Positions 25,078-34,714 of a stretch of DNA of 61,558 bases are shown here, one piece after another. This DNA is from Eubacteriales bacterium (GTDB taxonomy: Bacteria > Bacillota > Clostridia > Lachnospirales > Lachnospiraceae): assembly GCA_030524175.1 (NCBI GenBank), contig JAUNHC010000035.1, positions 1 through 61,558 of the forward strand. The letters are read 5' to 3'. The translations under genes and the position numbers were made by a program. Positions within the stretch are counted from its first letter, which is position 1. Every line of letters starts with the position of its first letter. The notes beneath the pieces were generated by a model. The model was not told the DNA's origin. It saw nothing but the letters and a program-made list of their open reading frames with translations, and ran no database searches.

Positions 25078-25477
25078 CATATCGGTATACCTATACCTGC
25101 TTTATTATGCCGCCAGAGCTGCCTTATTCAGACAAAACAGCGTTTTGTATCAGGTTTATAGGAATTGATGGAACGCAGCCCGATTGTGTGGAGAAACGAG
25201 TATGTATTATTCCACATGCCTGGAACGGAACAAAGTCATAGGCGCTTTACAAAAGCCTTATGCTTATAATTCTCCAGTATGATCTGTGCTAAATCAGGAA
25301 CAACAGGATGGAAACCCTACAATGGTATACTTATAGTTTGATATGATGTATAATGAGTTCATGTGGAATGGAAGATATACTGAATGCATTTCATTTGAAA
25401 AAACTCTTGAGTTGATGAATAGATAAAACCCTGTTTATCAAACTGGAAAATCAGAATTTGCAGGAGAAAAATTTATT
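25078..25477. other. Intergenic stretch without a supported gene
   Basis: In this 400-bp gap I see no gene. A TATAAT at 25349-25354 could belong to a promoter for the lipoprotein copy at 25478 but has a poor -35. A 30-codon frame (VEKRVCIIPHAWNGTKS at its end) has no recognisable family. Confidence 0.4.
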
Positions 25478-25943
25478 ATGAAAAGAGCTGGCAGCTATTT
25501 ATTAGTCTTGTTTATGTGTATCATATTGACGGGGTGCAACAACGGTTTTGCCAAAAAAGAATATAAATAATGATATAGATAAGATTGCTGAAACAGAAGA
25601 TAGGTATGCAGAAGAAAGTTTTGTTTTTAGTCCAATTGATGGTGGCTGTTCATTAGTTGTAGCAAAGTTTGATGGCCGGGATACCTTATGGACAAAATCA
25701 CTCGAAGATAATAAAGAGATTGAGATAAAAATAAAACTGAGTTTATCTGAAGGAACCATCAAAGTTGTTCATATAGATGAGGATGGGGACGTTATTACAA
25801 TAATTGAGTATACGGGGGATAATTCAACAGACGGATATGTTTCAAAGAAAGTTTCTTTGAAAAAAGGGCTTAACAGAATAAAAATTGTCGGATATGGATG
25901 CAGGAATATTAATTTAGAATTATTATCATCGGATTTTGCATAG
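25478..25943 (+). pseudogene. Lipoprotein gene, copy 1, frameshifted
   Basis: The gene starts like the intact copy at 34715: KRAGSYLLVLFMCIILTGCN with lipobox LTGC, then NGFAKKEYK and a stop at 25568-25570. One extra A around 25564-25567 puts the rest out of frame; the second frame then reads DIDKIAETEDRYAEESFVFS to the natural end (LELLSSDFA). The rest matches copy 2 almost residue for residue. The 25 bp upstream are also conserved. The family is not recognised. Confidence 0.88.
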
Positions 25944-26048
25944 TAAAGAAATGTCAGTAAAAGAATATTTGTATTTTTGTTTTAAACTCAAACAATAAGA
26001 TTCCGGTTTAGTCAATAGAAAAATTAGAAATTTAAAGGAGGTGCTGAA

Positions 26049-26552
26049 ATGTACGATTTACCTTATGGCTATTGTGGTATTATGTGCGCTTTGTGTAACC
26101 GCCATATCGTTAATGGAAATAGTGCCTGTTCTGGCTGCTCTCAAGATGGTTATTATTCTGAACCATGTAAGATTGCCAAATGTTGTAAGGAAAAGAAAAT
26201 GCTCCATTGTGCATTATGTAATGAATTTCCTTGTGAAAAAGTAAAAAAAACCGGAGATTTCAGTGACCTAAATACTAATGAACATTATACGAAGGTTTGT
26301 CATTGTATATTGGAAAACGGATTTGATATCTGGTATCAAGAATATGAAGAACGAAAAAATCTTTTAATGACAGCTTTAGAAAAGTATAACAACGGCAGAA
26401 TGAAGCGGTACTTATGCGAATTGTTTATGCGTGAAGATTTAATATATTTACGAGAGATAATGAAGGTTGCCAATAATAATTTAATTGGGACACCAAAAGA
26501 GCTTTCTATCCAGTTTAAGTCTATAGTAAATAGCATTGTCAAATCGAGATAA
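26049..26552 (+). CDS. DUF3795 family cysteine-rich protein
   Basis: The 167-residue protein begins PYGYCGIMCALCNRHIVNGN and has the ordered Cys groups CSGC, CKIAKCC, CALCNEFPC of DUF3795, then a helical C-terminus without Cys. The function of the family is unknown; metal binding is likely. AAAGGAGGTGCTGAA precedes ATG 26049. It stands alone between the broken lipoprotein and an acetyltransferase gene. A shorter relative is at 10616. Confidence 0.88.
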   Translation: MYDLPYGYCGIMCALCNRHIVNGNSACSGCSQDGYYSEPCKIAKCCKEKKMLHCALCNEFPCEKVKKTGDFSDLNTNEHYTKVCHCILENGFDIWYQEYEERKNLLMTALEKYNNGRMKRYLCELFMREDLIYLREIMKVANNNLIGTPKELSIQFKSIVNSIVKSR

Positions 26553-26650
26553 ATTCTAACTTGTGGTGGTGAAAATTTGAATTCATCCTCATATTGGGTA
26601 TAGCGATAATTTTACTTTATTGGTTTGAAAAAAGCGAAAGGGCTGACATA

Positions 26651-27277
26651 ATGAGCGTAAGAGAAATAAATCCGAAAGAAACAACAAGAGCTTCGGCCTA
26701 TGAGCTATGGATGAAAGCTCCGAATCCGATGGTCACATTTTTTAAGACCTACGACGTAATGCCGTTAATTAAAGCAAGCAAAAGTCGTGGGATGAAATTT
26801 AATATGCTGCTTGATTTCTGTATTGGCAAAGCAGCAGTGTCTGTAAAAGAATTTTATCTGCTGCCTGTGGGTGATAAGCTGATGCAGTATGATAAAATTG
26901 CTGTCAATACCATTGTTGCAAATAAAGACGGAGAGGTCAGTTCCTGCGATATTGCATATACGGATGACCTGGAAAAATTTAACACGGATTATCTGCAATA
27001 TACAAAAGAGGTACACGATACCTGTACCGACCATGACCTATCTGATGATTATATGATCATTGGTACCTCTGCCATCGTAAATGTAGAGTTAGATGGCGCT
27101 GTGGGTATGAATAGCGGTATTTTTAATAATCCATTTATTATATGGGGAAAATACCGCATTGATGGCGATAAGGCACTTTTGTCTATCTCGTTTCAGTTCC
27201 ACCATACACAAATGGATGGCGCACACGCAGGTAAATTCTTAAAGAACCTGCAGGATGAAATTGAGAATATGAGGTAA
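26651..27277 (+). CDS. Chloramphenicol acetyltransferase-like O-acetyltransferase
   Basis: The 208-residue product has the CAT fold markers: early RASAYELWMKAPNPMVTFF and the active-site motif HHTQMDGAHAGKFL (His184/185, Asp189, Gly190), with SFQFHH before it. Enzymes of this family transfer acetyl groups from acetyl-CoA to chloramphenicol or related alcohols; many chromosomal relatives have untested substrates. The start at ATG 26651 is chosen because residues from SVREI on match the family; earlier codons encode an unrelated hydrophobic segment. It is likely monocistronic. Confidence 0.82.
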   Translation: MSVREINPKETTRASAYELWMKAPNPMVTFFKTYDVMPLIKASKSRGMKFNMLLDFCIGKAAVSVKEFYLLPVGDKLMQYDKIAVNTIVANKDGEVSSCDIAYTDDLEKFNTDYLQYTKEVHDTCTDHDLSDDYMIIGTSAIVNVELDGAVGMNSGIFNNPFIIWGKYRIDGDKALLSISFQFHHTQMDGAHAGKFLKNLQDEIENMR

Positions 27278-27421
27278 AGGAATATGCATAAACGAACAGG
27301 ACAGTAATTTAAGTGCGATTACTAGCACCACAGCGAACAACATAGTTTATCTGGGAGTGAAAATTAAAATTTGTACGTTATAGGCAAATAAAATTTATAT
27401 TTTGTGAACGAGGTGAGGGCT

Positions 27422-28183
27422 GTGAACATATTGATACTATATTATTCTGGTGTAGGTAACACTAAAATGGTTGCCGAAAAAATATTTGATTTACTGCATG
27501 GTTCGCATGAAGTTACCCTTGCTTCTATTGAAAAATTAACAACGGATATATCCATAGATAATTATGATAGTTTGGTGATAGGTTTCCCCACCATTCATGC
27601 TTCCCCTGCACAACCAATACTTACTTTTATCGAACAGATAAAGCAACTAAAAAAATCTATTCCAACTTTTCTTTTTACAACCTGTGGATTATATTCAGCA
27701 AATACTTTACGGATATTTGCTAAACAGTGTGAGAAGAAAAACTTCATTACGATTTTAAGTAAGAATTATCGCTGTGCTGCTACTGATGGCGTTCTAATTG
27801 CACCTACCATGAATATATGGTCATGCCATGAGAAACGATTAGACAAAAAAGTGGAGAACGATGTCAGCGATTTTATCAGGCATTGTAATAGTCCGGTAGT
27901 AGCTAATATTCCGCGTTTTAAGATATATAGTATTTTGAACTACCCCAATAAATTTTTCGGACAGAGGTTTTCTCCACAAATATACACTCATAAAAAAAAT
28001 TGTGTTTTATGTGGAAAATGCGTAATGAATTGCCCTGCGCAATGTATCTACAAGGATGACAAAGAATACCCATTGTTTGATAATGAAAAGTGCATACATT
28101 GTTATAGATGCATTCATCATTGTCCTAAAAAGGCATTGTCATTGTCAAAGAAGTATCCCCCATTAAAAACATTGTACTATTAA
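27422..28183 (+). CDS. EFR1-type flavodoxin/ferredoxin fusion
   Basis: The protein of 253 residues begins with a flavodoxin domain (NILILYYSGVGNTKMVAEKI, with the SGVGNT phosphate loop) and ends with two 4Fe-4S motifs, CVLCGKCVMNCPAQCIY and CIHCYRCIHHCPKKAL. This EFR1 layout is frequent in gut anaerobes and serves electron transfer with an unknown partner. I choose GTG 27422 because GAGGTGAG lies 5-12 nt upstream. Two earlier in-frame GTG codons (27404, 27413) are less well placed. Confidence 0.9.
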   Translation: MNILILYYSGVGNTKMVAEKIFDLLHGSHEVTLASIEKLTTDISIDNYDSLVIGFPTIHASPAQPILTFIEQIKQLKKSIPTFLFTTCGLYSANTLRIFAKQCEKKNFITILSKNYRCAATDGVLIAPTMNIWSCHEKRLDKKVENDVSDFIRHCNSPVVANIPRFKIYSILNYPNKFFGQRFSPQIYTHKKNCVLCGKCVMNCPAQCIYKDDKEYPLFDNEKCIHCYRCIHHCPKKALSLSKKYPPLKTLYY

Positions 28184-28342
28184 TGAACATTTTGTTTAGT
28201 ATGTCATATGGGGATAAGACGTTAAGACAACTCCCAGTTTGTAGGGCCCTTTAAGTACGCTTTATTGAAATAAGGCAGTATTCTACCTACAAGAAGCCGT
28301 ACAACAGAGTTAGGTAATATGAGAAAGGATTTGAAGGAAGAT

Positions 28343-28813
28343 ATGATTCAACTTAGAAAAATGGAACACACGGATTTGCCCGTTTTCAAGAAATGGCTGT
28401 ATATGCCACATGTTGCCACATGGTACCATGATCCACTGGATTGGATCAATGAAGTTGAGGAGCAGGACGGAGAGTTTTGCTGGATTCATCACTTCATTGT
28501 TGAGTATGAAGGTCGTGCCATCGGCTTTTGCCAGTATTACGCCTGCAAAGACAGCGGAGAGCTGTGGGAGGGCTACACAGCGTTGGGCGGGTCCTACAGC
28601 ATAGACTACATGATTGGGGAATCCGACTGCCTCCGCAGGGGCTTTGGCAAAATGATTGTGGCGGACTTGGCAGGCAGGATTGCCCTCTGCCCTGACGCCA
28701 AACGAATCGTGGTACAGCCTGAGCCGGAAAATAAGGCTTCCTGCGGCCTGTTGCTGTCCTGTGGCTTTGTGTTTGACACGGAAAAAGAGATATATGTAAA
28801 ACTTTTGCCTTGA
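28343..28813 (+). CDS. GNAT family N-acetyltransferase
   Basis: The 156-residue product has the GNAT fold: VEYEGRAIGFCQYYACKD for the central strands, the acetyl-CoA loop as CLRRGFGKMIVADLAGRI, and VVQPEPENKASCGLLLSCGF near the end, similar to AAC(6')-like enzymes. ATG 28343 follows GAAGGAAG closely; ATG 28319 is an alternative adding eight residues. Codons in the second half are much richer in G+C than those of neighbouring genes, a sign of separate acquisition. The substrate is unknown; aminoglycosides are possible. Confidence 0.85.
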   Translation: MIQLRKMEHTDLPVFKKWLYMPHVATWYHDPLDWINEVEEQDGEFCWIHHFIVEYEGRAIGFCQYYACKDSGELWEGYTALGGSYSIDYMIGESDCLRRGFGKMIVADLAGRIALCPDAKRIVVQPEPENKASCGLLLSCGFVFDTEKEIYVKLLP

Positions 28814-28869
28814 ATATCAGGCAAGGATAGACTATTCGACAAATCGAAAATTTCGGAGGAGATTGGAAA

Positions 28870-29169
28870 ATGGAAAAATCAATGTACATGATGATGATTG
28901 AGAAAAGTAAGACCTATAATAGAATCACAAAGAAAGTGGTTGAAGAACATGTTGCAAACATAAGAAAATTAGATGATGAAAATAAGCTGGAAATCTGCGG
29001 AGTTTTTAAAGGTTATCCAGGGGTGGCAGGTATGTATATCTTGAAAGTAGAAAACCGTGAGGAAGCAAAGGAAATTTGTGATAATGAGCCATTGGTTGTC
29101 GGGGGATATGCAACATACAAACTGATAGATTTTTTTGTTGCAAATCGGGATAACAATTATCTGCTCTAA
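28870..29169 (+). CDS. YciI-like protein
   Basis: The 99-residue product resembles the YciI/YCII dimeric ferredoxin-like fold: YMMMIEKSKTYNRITKKVVE, VANIRKLDDENKLEICGVFK and KEICDNEPLVVGGYATYKLI. The function of the family is not settled. GGAGGAGATTGGAAA precedes ATG 28870. It follows the GNAT gene by 56 bp. Confidence 0.75.
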   Translation: MEKSMYMMMIEKSKTYNRITKKVVEEHVANIRKLDDENKLEICGVFKGYPGVAGMYILKVENREEAKEICDNEPLVVGGYATYKLIDFFVANRDNNYLL

Positions 29170-29383
29170 CAGAAAGTGTTTCATATATTTGAATTGCTGT
29201 TCGTTGGAATAGCACCGTTTGCCATGAGTGGCGCAATCGTTGGGGTTTGATTGACACGGAAGAAATGATTTACCATTTCCATAATCTTGATTTCTGATAC
29301 GACTTTTGATTGAATAAAACTGTGGTTTTGAGCATACGGACTACACAGATTTGACGTTCTATATTAATGAGGAGCTTACGGAT

Positions 29384-30097
29384 GTGTTTAAGATAGCAAT
29401 CTGCGATGATGAGCAAGCTCTTATCGTTGAGTTAAAGAATCATTTAAAAAGATATGCAGACGAAACGGAAAAGACGTTCTGTTTCTTTGAATTTCATGAT
29501 GGAACGGAACTGATTGAAAATTATCAGCCAGACTTTGACCTGATCTTTATGGATATAAAGATGGAGAGGCTGAACGGTTTGAAAACTGCTGAGGAGATCC
29601 GAAAGACTGATAGTACGGTAGGCTTATTTTTCCTGACATCTCTATCCAGGTATGTGTGGAAGGGCTATGAATATGGAGCGTTAAATTATCTGCTTAAACC
29701 GATTAAATACGGCAGGCTTAAAATGGAGCTTGACCGCTTTTTCTCACACTATCAAGTGGGAGAGGATTTATATATCAGCTTTTCAAACGATAACGGAAAA
29801 TTCAAAGTGCTGTATAAAGATCTGCGTTATGCCGAAACCGCCAGGCGCAATGTACTTCTTCACTTTGATAGCGGGGAACAGGTTATTTACAAGAGCATGA
29901 AAGAAATCGCTTCGCTTTTAGAAGCACAGCAGCAGTTTGTCCGCTGTCATGTAAGCTATATCGTGAATATGGCGTATGTGAAAAGCGTGGAAAATCTGGA
30001 GGTGGTTTTGACCACAGGCCAGCGTGTTCCTATCAGCCAGCCGAAACGGAAAGAGTTTATGCAGCGACTGGCGGATTACTGGGGGGATATGCTGTGA
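29384..30097 (+). CDS. LytTR-type response regulator
   Basis: The 237-residue product has a receiver (FKIAICDDEQALIVELKNHL, Asp in DLIFMDIKMERLNGLK, Lys in NYLLKPIKYGRL) and a C-terminal LytTR DNA-binding domain (VRCHVSYIVNMAYVKSVENL). Such regulators control peptide or bacteriocin-related genes in Firmicutes. The start is GTG 29384, 9 nt after GAGGAG at 29369-29374. The stop overlaps the kinase gene by 4 bp. The likely targets are the ABC genes at 31575-34661. Confidence 0.93.
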   Translation: MFKIAICDDEQALIVELKNHLKRYADETEKTFCFFEFHDGTELIENYQPDFDLIFMDIKMERLNGLKTAEEIRKTDSTVGLFFLTSLSRYVWKGYEYGALNYLLKPIKYGRLKMELDRFFSHYQVGEDLYISFSNDNGKFKVLYKDLRYAETARRNVLLHFDSGEQVIYKSMKEIASLLEAQQQFVRCHVSYIVNMAYVKSVENLEVVLTTGQRVPISQPKRKEFMQRLADYWGDML

Positions 30098-31399
30098 TGT
30101 GGCTTTATTATTTGTTGGATGTCACAGCAACAATAGTGGAAGCGGTTATTTTTTATGTGATCAGTTTATGTTTCTGTCAGACCTGCCATTTTCAAAAGGC
30201 AGTCAGCCGAGTTGTGCCACCTGTTATTTATGCAATCGTAGTTATCATTTTAACATTTTTTACAGACATAGGGGCATATCGTATGTTCATTTTATTGTCT
30301 TTGATGGTAGGGCTGATTTTGCTATTTTATAAAGAGCCTTTCCAGCGTGCACTGATTGTTATGGAGTTAACATTTCTAGTGCAGATACCGCTTTCTGAGT
30401 CTGTGGGATTGTCTATTATGAGCTTTGTTTATCACGGTGATGTGATGATGCAAATAGATGGAACATCCATTATTAAATGGCAGGTGGCAGGTATATATTT
30501 TTTTAATAATGATAAAGCTGCTGTTTTTGACAGTAACTTATCGGCTGCTAAAGAATTTCAAATGCGAAATTCAGCTAAAAGATACTGCCATATTATTCGT
30601 CAGTTTCCTTTTGGTGTTCTGCATATCGTTCGCCAGTACATACAGTTTTCTGGACTTAGGATCCTTTGATACCTTGGTTTTGGATTTGGTTACATCTTTT
30701 CTGGGGGTATTCTTTATCATACAGTTTCTGTATTCTCGAAATGTATCGTTCCTCCGAGAGCAGGAACAGAAAGACAAGCTGCAGATCACACAGCTTCAGC
30801 AGCAGTATGCCTATTACCGGGATAAAGCAAAAAACGAGGAATGTATCCGTTCTATCTATCACGATATGAAAAATCACCTGCTTGTGCTTGAGGGCAGTCA
30901 TGGGACAGAAGCTGCCTGTAAGATGGTGCATCAGCTGCGTTCACAAATTGCCGGCTACGAGGATTATATCCATACCGGCAACGATTTCCTTGATATCATC
31001 ATCAGGGACAAGGCGGAAAAAGCCCGTGAAAAGTGTATCGATTTTTCAGCAAGCCTTGATTTCAGTAATATAGATTTTATTGAGCCGCTTGATATCAGTA
31101 CCTTTTTTGGTAACGGGATAGACAATGCGATTGAAGCGAGTGAAGGGTTGGCTGAGGATGAACGGGTGATACTTGTAAAGGCGCGCAAGGTGCAGGATTT
31201 TGTGTCTATCGTGATAGAGAACAACTGTACAGACGATCCGCACAGCGGCAGCCGCACAACAAAGACAGATACGTTCCTGCATGGTTTAGGCATTTCCAAT
31301 ATGAAAAAGGCGGCCGAAAAGTATAACGGCATTTGCACCACAGTGCAGAAAAATGGGAAATTTACCATGAAGATTTTGCTGCCTGTTCCCAAGAGGTAA
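30094..31399 (+). pseudogene. GHKL sensor kinase gene with a T7-run frameshift
   Basis: The first part encodes membrane helices (WLYYLLDVTATIVEAVIFYV onward, about four segments) up to IIKWQVAGIYF. At the T7 run (30498-30504) the frame changes; with six T it would continue as FLIMIKLLFLTVTYRLLKNF, more helices, the His box SIYHDMKNHLLVLEGSHG and the GHKL ATP-binding part (NGIDNAIEASEG, HGLGISNMKKAAEKY). The whole would be about 434 residues. The change of one base in a homopolymer may be a real mutation, phase variation or a read error. Its partner is the LytTR regulator. Confidence 0.85.
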
Positions 31400-31423
31400 A
31401 ATTCAATATCATCACCTGCCACC

Positions 31424-31457
31424 GAGAGGTTTTCACTTATGAAAGCCTCTCTTTTTT
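31424..31457 (+). terminator. Intrinsic terminator after the GHKL gene
   Basis: GAGAGG-T-TTTC (31424-31434) pairs with GAAA-G-CCTCTC (31441-31451) around ACTTAT, and six T follow. The ABC genes downstream therefore need their own promoter; TGGTATAAG at 31526-31534 is an extended -10 candidate. Confidence 0.85.
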
Positions 31458-31525
31458 CTGTTCATTTATTAGATTTTGCGGTGTAGATGTTAGATTTTGT
31501 GCCTGCTATTGCTCTTTTTTATATG

Positions 31526-31534
31526 TGGTATAAG
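31526..31534 (+). promoter_or_regulatory. Candidate extended -10 promoter for the ABC genes
   Basis: TGGTATAAG matches an extended -10 box 41 bp before the ATPase start. A -35 box at normal distance is poor, which suits control by the LytTR regulator encoded upstream. Confidence 0.4.
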
Positions 31535-31574
31535 ATTATCCGTAATATGCTCAAAGCTTAAGGAGGAAATTTAT

Positions 31575-32240
31575 ATGCCAATTTTATGTGCATCTCATTT
31601 GAAAAAATATTATGGTAAGGACGAGAACCTTGTCAAAGCACTTGACAATGTGAATGTATCTGTAGACAAAGGACAATTTGTTGCTGTTATCGGAACATCG
31701 GGCAGCGGAAAATCCACCCTGCTCTATATGCTCGGCGGCTTGGATGTCCCTACTTCAGGCAGTGTGCAGGTGGAAGATCAGAGCATTGAAAAAATGAGCG
31801 AGGAGCAGCTCACGGTGTTCCGCAGAAGGAGGATAGGCTTTATCTTTCAAAACTACAACCTTATCCCCTATCTGACTGCATATGAGAATATCGTGCTGCC
31901 TGTCCGCCTTGACGGAAAAAAAGAGGATAAGGGGTTTTTAAAGGATATCGTACAGTTCCTGGAACTTGACAAGAAGCTGCAAAATTATCCGAGCCATCTT
32001 TCCGGCGGTCAGCAGCAGCGTGTGGCGATTTCGAGGGCATTGGTGTCCAAGCCGGCCATTATCCTTGCGGATGAGCCAACAGGAAACCTTGACAGCCGAA
32101 CAGGCGATAAGGTTATCGATCTTTTGAAAATGACAAGTGAAAAGTTCAGCCAGACGATCGTGATGATCACCCACAACTCTAAAATCGCGGAAAAGGCAGA
32201 TGTGCAGATCCGCATTGAGGATGGAAAAATTCGTTTATAA
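31575..32240 (+). CDS. ABC transporter ATP-binding protein (BceA/LolD-like)
   Basis: The 221-residue ATPase has Walker A GTSGSGKST, signature [15 protein letters not shown] and Walker [16 protein letters not shown] 31575 (MPILCASHLKKYYGKD) follows AGGAGGAAAT; longer in-frame versions begin within the promoter. It pairs with the FtsX permease 12 bp downstream. With the LytTR/GHKL genes upstream the set resembles peptide-antibiotic sensing and detoxification modules. Confidence 0.94.
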   Translation: MPILCASHLKKYYGKDENLVKALDNVNVSVDKGQFVAVIGTSGSGKSTLLYMLGGLDVPTSGSVQVEDQSIEKMSEEQLTVFRRRRIGFIFQNYNLIPYLTAYENIVLPVRLDGKKEDKGFLKDIVQFLELDKKLQNYPSHLSGGQQQRVAISRALVSKPAIILADEPTGNLDSRTGDKVIDLLKMTSEKFSQTIVMITHNSKIAEKADVQIRIEDGKIRL

Positions 32241-32252
32241 GGGAGTGAAAAA

Positions 32253-34661
32253 ATGAGCAGTAATAAAATAACGAAAAAAATGATTTCTCAGATGTCAAGG
32301 CAGAGTCTGAAATCCAGCCGTATGCGCAACATCTTTGTGATGATCACCATTGTTCTGGCGTCTGCTCTGCTGACGGCGATTCTGATGTACACAGCCGGTC
32401 AGCAGGAATATACGAAAAGGCAGCTTTCCCATATGCAGCAGGTAGGATATTTCAACCTCTCTGAAGGTCAAGCAGAAGCCCTGGAAGCAGACGAGCGTAT
32501 TGCTTATCAAATCCAGGTTAAGACAGGTACGCCTTCTGAAATGGATGGTTTTGAGGTCATCCCCTTCTATGTGGACGAGATGTCCGATAAGATCCAGATC
32601 GGAGAGCTGGAATCCGGCACACTGCCCGAAGGAGAAAATGAAATTGCAGTACAGGGAGCAATGCTTGAAAAAATGGGGATTGCTCCGGAGATTGGCACTC
32701 AGGTCACTTTAGACTTTTATGATGAAAATACTGAAACCTTTACGGTAGCGGGTATTTTGAAGGGCGGTGAAGCCGCCAAGCGGTTTTCTGTATTCTTTTC
32801 CCGAAGCTATGCCGAAAATGGAAGCCAGCTAAAAGATTCTCCATATGAGGTCTACGCGAAATTGTATGGTGCGGCCACAATGCATCCTGAAGAATGTAAG
32901 GAAGCAATGTACCTGATCGGCAGCGATGCAGGTATTGAGAGAAAGTACATCAACCCGTCAAAACCTTTCCTGGACTCTTTATCTATCAATATGCAGGATG
33001 TTTTAATTTTTGGCTTGGTTGGTGTTGTCATCCTGCTTGCCTGTATCCTGGTCATTTACGGCGTGTTTTATCTGTCTGTTATCGGAAAAATACACCAGTT
33101 CGGGCAGCTTTGCACCATTGGCATGACAAAAAAACAGATGAAAAAACTGGTGTCAAAGGAAGGCCGCAGGCTGTTTCTATATGCTTCTCCTATCGGCATC
33201 CTCATTGGCGGCGTGGCAGGTTACTTTATCATTCCCTCAGGCTTTGATTTAGGGAACACCCTGCTGATCGCGGCCTGCGTGTTTACCATCATCTGTCTCA
33301 TCACAATGATTTCCGTACATAAGCCTGCAAAACTGGCAGCTCTTGTATCCCCTATGGAAGCGCTGCGTTATGTGCCGCAGGACGATATGGAAAAGACCGC
33401 TAACAAGAAGATGTGCCGCAGCCTTACCCCGTTTGGTCTGGGCGTGATGAACTTTTCCAAAAATAAAAAGAAATCAGTTATCACGATGCTTTCTCTTGCT
33501 TTTGGTGGTATACTCTTTATGGTGGCAGCTACTTATATATCTTCCTTTGACAAGGCAAATTATTCAAGGCAGTCGCATTTTACACATGCAGAGTTTGATA
33601 TTTTCTATTCACAGTCTGCTATAGAACTAAATGAAAATGGAATGAGCGAGCTGCAGTCAAAAGTGCCCCTTGACAGTCAGATGATCCAGGAGATCATAGC
33701 TATTGATGGTGTGGAAGGAGTGGAACAATTAAAAAATTTTGGCATCATTTATGACTTTCCAAAACTAGATGAGTTTAACAACAAGGATACGATCTATCCT
33801 CTGAACGATGAAGAAACGAAAACTATCGGGAATTATATAGAGGATGGCTCGGCTGACTATGATAAACTGATGTCCGGTGATTATGTACTGGTAACTGGTA
33901 ATTCCAATGTCATGGAAATTTATGGATGGCAGTTTCATGTTGGAGATGTGCTGACATTCCATTATTATGATGGGACTCAGATGGCAGAGAAGGAGGTAAC
34001 GATTCTCGGAATCTTGAATGATCAATATACTCTGGATAACGACCATCTGGAAGGCTGGTTCCTAATGCCTGAGCAGGTTATTTTGAATTTAGTATCCTAT
34101 GATAGCCTGAATTCCAATCTGCTTGTATCAACTGACCCTGAGAAGGAAGCTGCTGTTGGCGAAGTCTTAAGCCAGATGGTAGATGAAAGAATGGAATTGG
34201 GTATGCAGACACTTGCAGACAGAAAGATTGCAGATGCACATACAGTCAATACTCTTTTCGGAGCGATCAGCGGACTTGCCATCTTTATCATGACGTTCAG
34301 CGTTTTAAGTATGATGAACACGCTGATCACCAATATCGTAACTCGGAAACAAGAGCTTGCAATGCTTGAATCCATCGGTATGGCGAAAGCTCAAATCCGT
34401 AAAATGCTTTTGGGAGAGAGCCTGTTTTTGGTCCTTATGACTGTGGGCACCACAATGACTATCGGTACGATGTGCGGTTATGTTCTAAGTAAGATGCTTT
34501 ACAATAGGGGGGCTTTCTATATGGCGTTTAAGTTCCCGACGGTTTTTGCGCTTGTATATGCAGCTGTACTGATCGCAATACCGCTTATCATCATCCTGGT
34601 GTCTATGAAGAGCTTTTCAAAGGAGGCTCTTGTGGAACGCCTTAGAGGGGTGGAGTGTTGA
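32253..34661 (+). CDS. FtsX-like ABC permease with two FtsX domains
   Basis: The 802-residue protein has a first helix near 27-47 (NIFVMITIVLASALLTAILM), an extracellular domain, three helices around 250-380 with GKIHQFGQLCTIGMTKKQMK, a second helix/extracellular domain unit beginning ITMLSLAFGGILFMVAATYI, and three C-terminal helices with the second signature RKQELAMLESIGMAKAQIRK. This is the duplicated FtsX layout. It works with the ATPase encoded just before, probably in resistance to a membrane-active peptide; the substrate is unknown. Confidence 0.93.
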   Translation: MSSNKITKKMISQMSRQSLKSSRMRNIFVMITIVLASALLTAILMYTAGQQEYTKRQLSHMQQVGYFNLSEGQAEALEADERIAYQIQVKTGTPSEMDGFEVIPFYVDEMSDKIQIGELESGTLPEGENEIAVQGAMLEKMGIAPEIGTQVTLDFYDENTETFTVAGILKGGEAAKRFSVFFSRSYAENGSQLKDSPYEVYAKLYGAATMHPEECKEAMYLIGSDAGIERKYINPSKPFLDSLSINMQDVLIFGLVGVVILLACILVIYGVFYLSVIGKIHQFGQLCTIGMTKKQMKKLVSKEGRRLFLYASPIGILIGGVAGYFIIPSGFDLGNTLLIAACVFTIICLITMISVHKPAKLAALVSPMEALRYVPQDDMEKTANKKMCRSLTPFGLGVMNFSKNKKKSVITMLSLAFGGILFMVAATYISSFDKANYSRQSHFTHAEFDIFYSQSAIELNENGMSELQSKVPLDSQMIQEIIAIDGVEGVEQLKNFGIIYDFPKLDEFNNKDTIYPLNDEETKTIGNYIEDGSADYDKLMSGDYVLVTGNSNVMEIYGWQFHVGDVLTFHYYDGTQMAEKEVTILGILNDQYTLDNDHLEGWFLMPEQVILNLVSYDSLNSNLLVSTDPEKEAAVGEVLSQMVDERMELGMQTLADRKIADAHTVNTLFGAISGLAIFIMTFSVLSMMNTLITNIVTRKQELAMLESIGMAKAQIRKMLLGESLFLVLMTVGTTMTIGTMCGYVLSKMLYNRGAFYMAFKFPTVFALVYAAVLIAIPLIIILVSMKSFSKEALVERLRGVEC

Positions 34662-34714
34662 TGAGTGGATAATGACAAAAAGCACGGTTAGAATTTGTAG
34701 GAGAAGAATGTATT

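Noticed and set aside
25023-25241. 72-codon frame at the end of the ABC permease
   Set aside because: Overlaps the permease out of frame, no binding site, no recognisable product.
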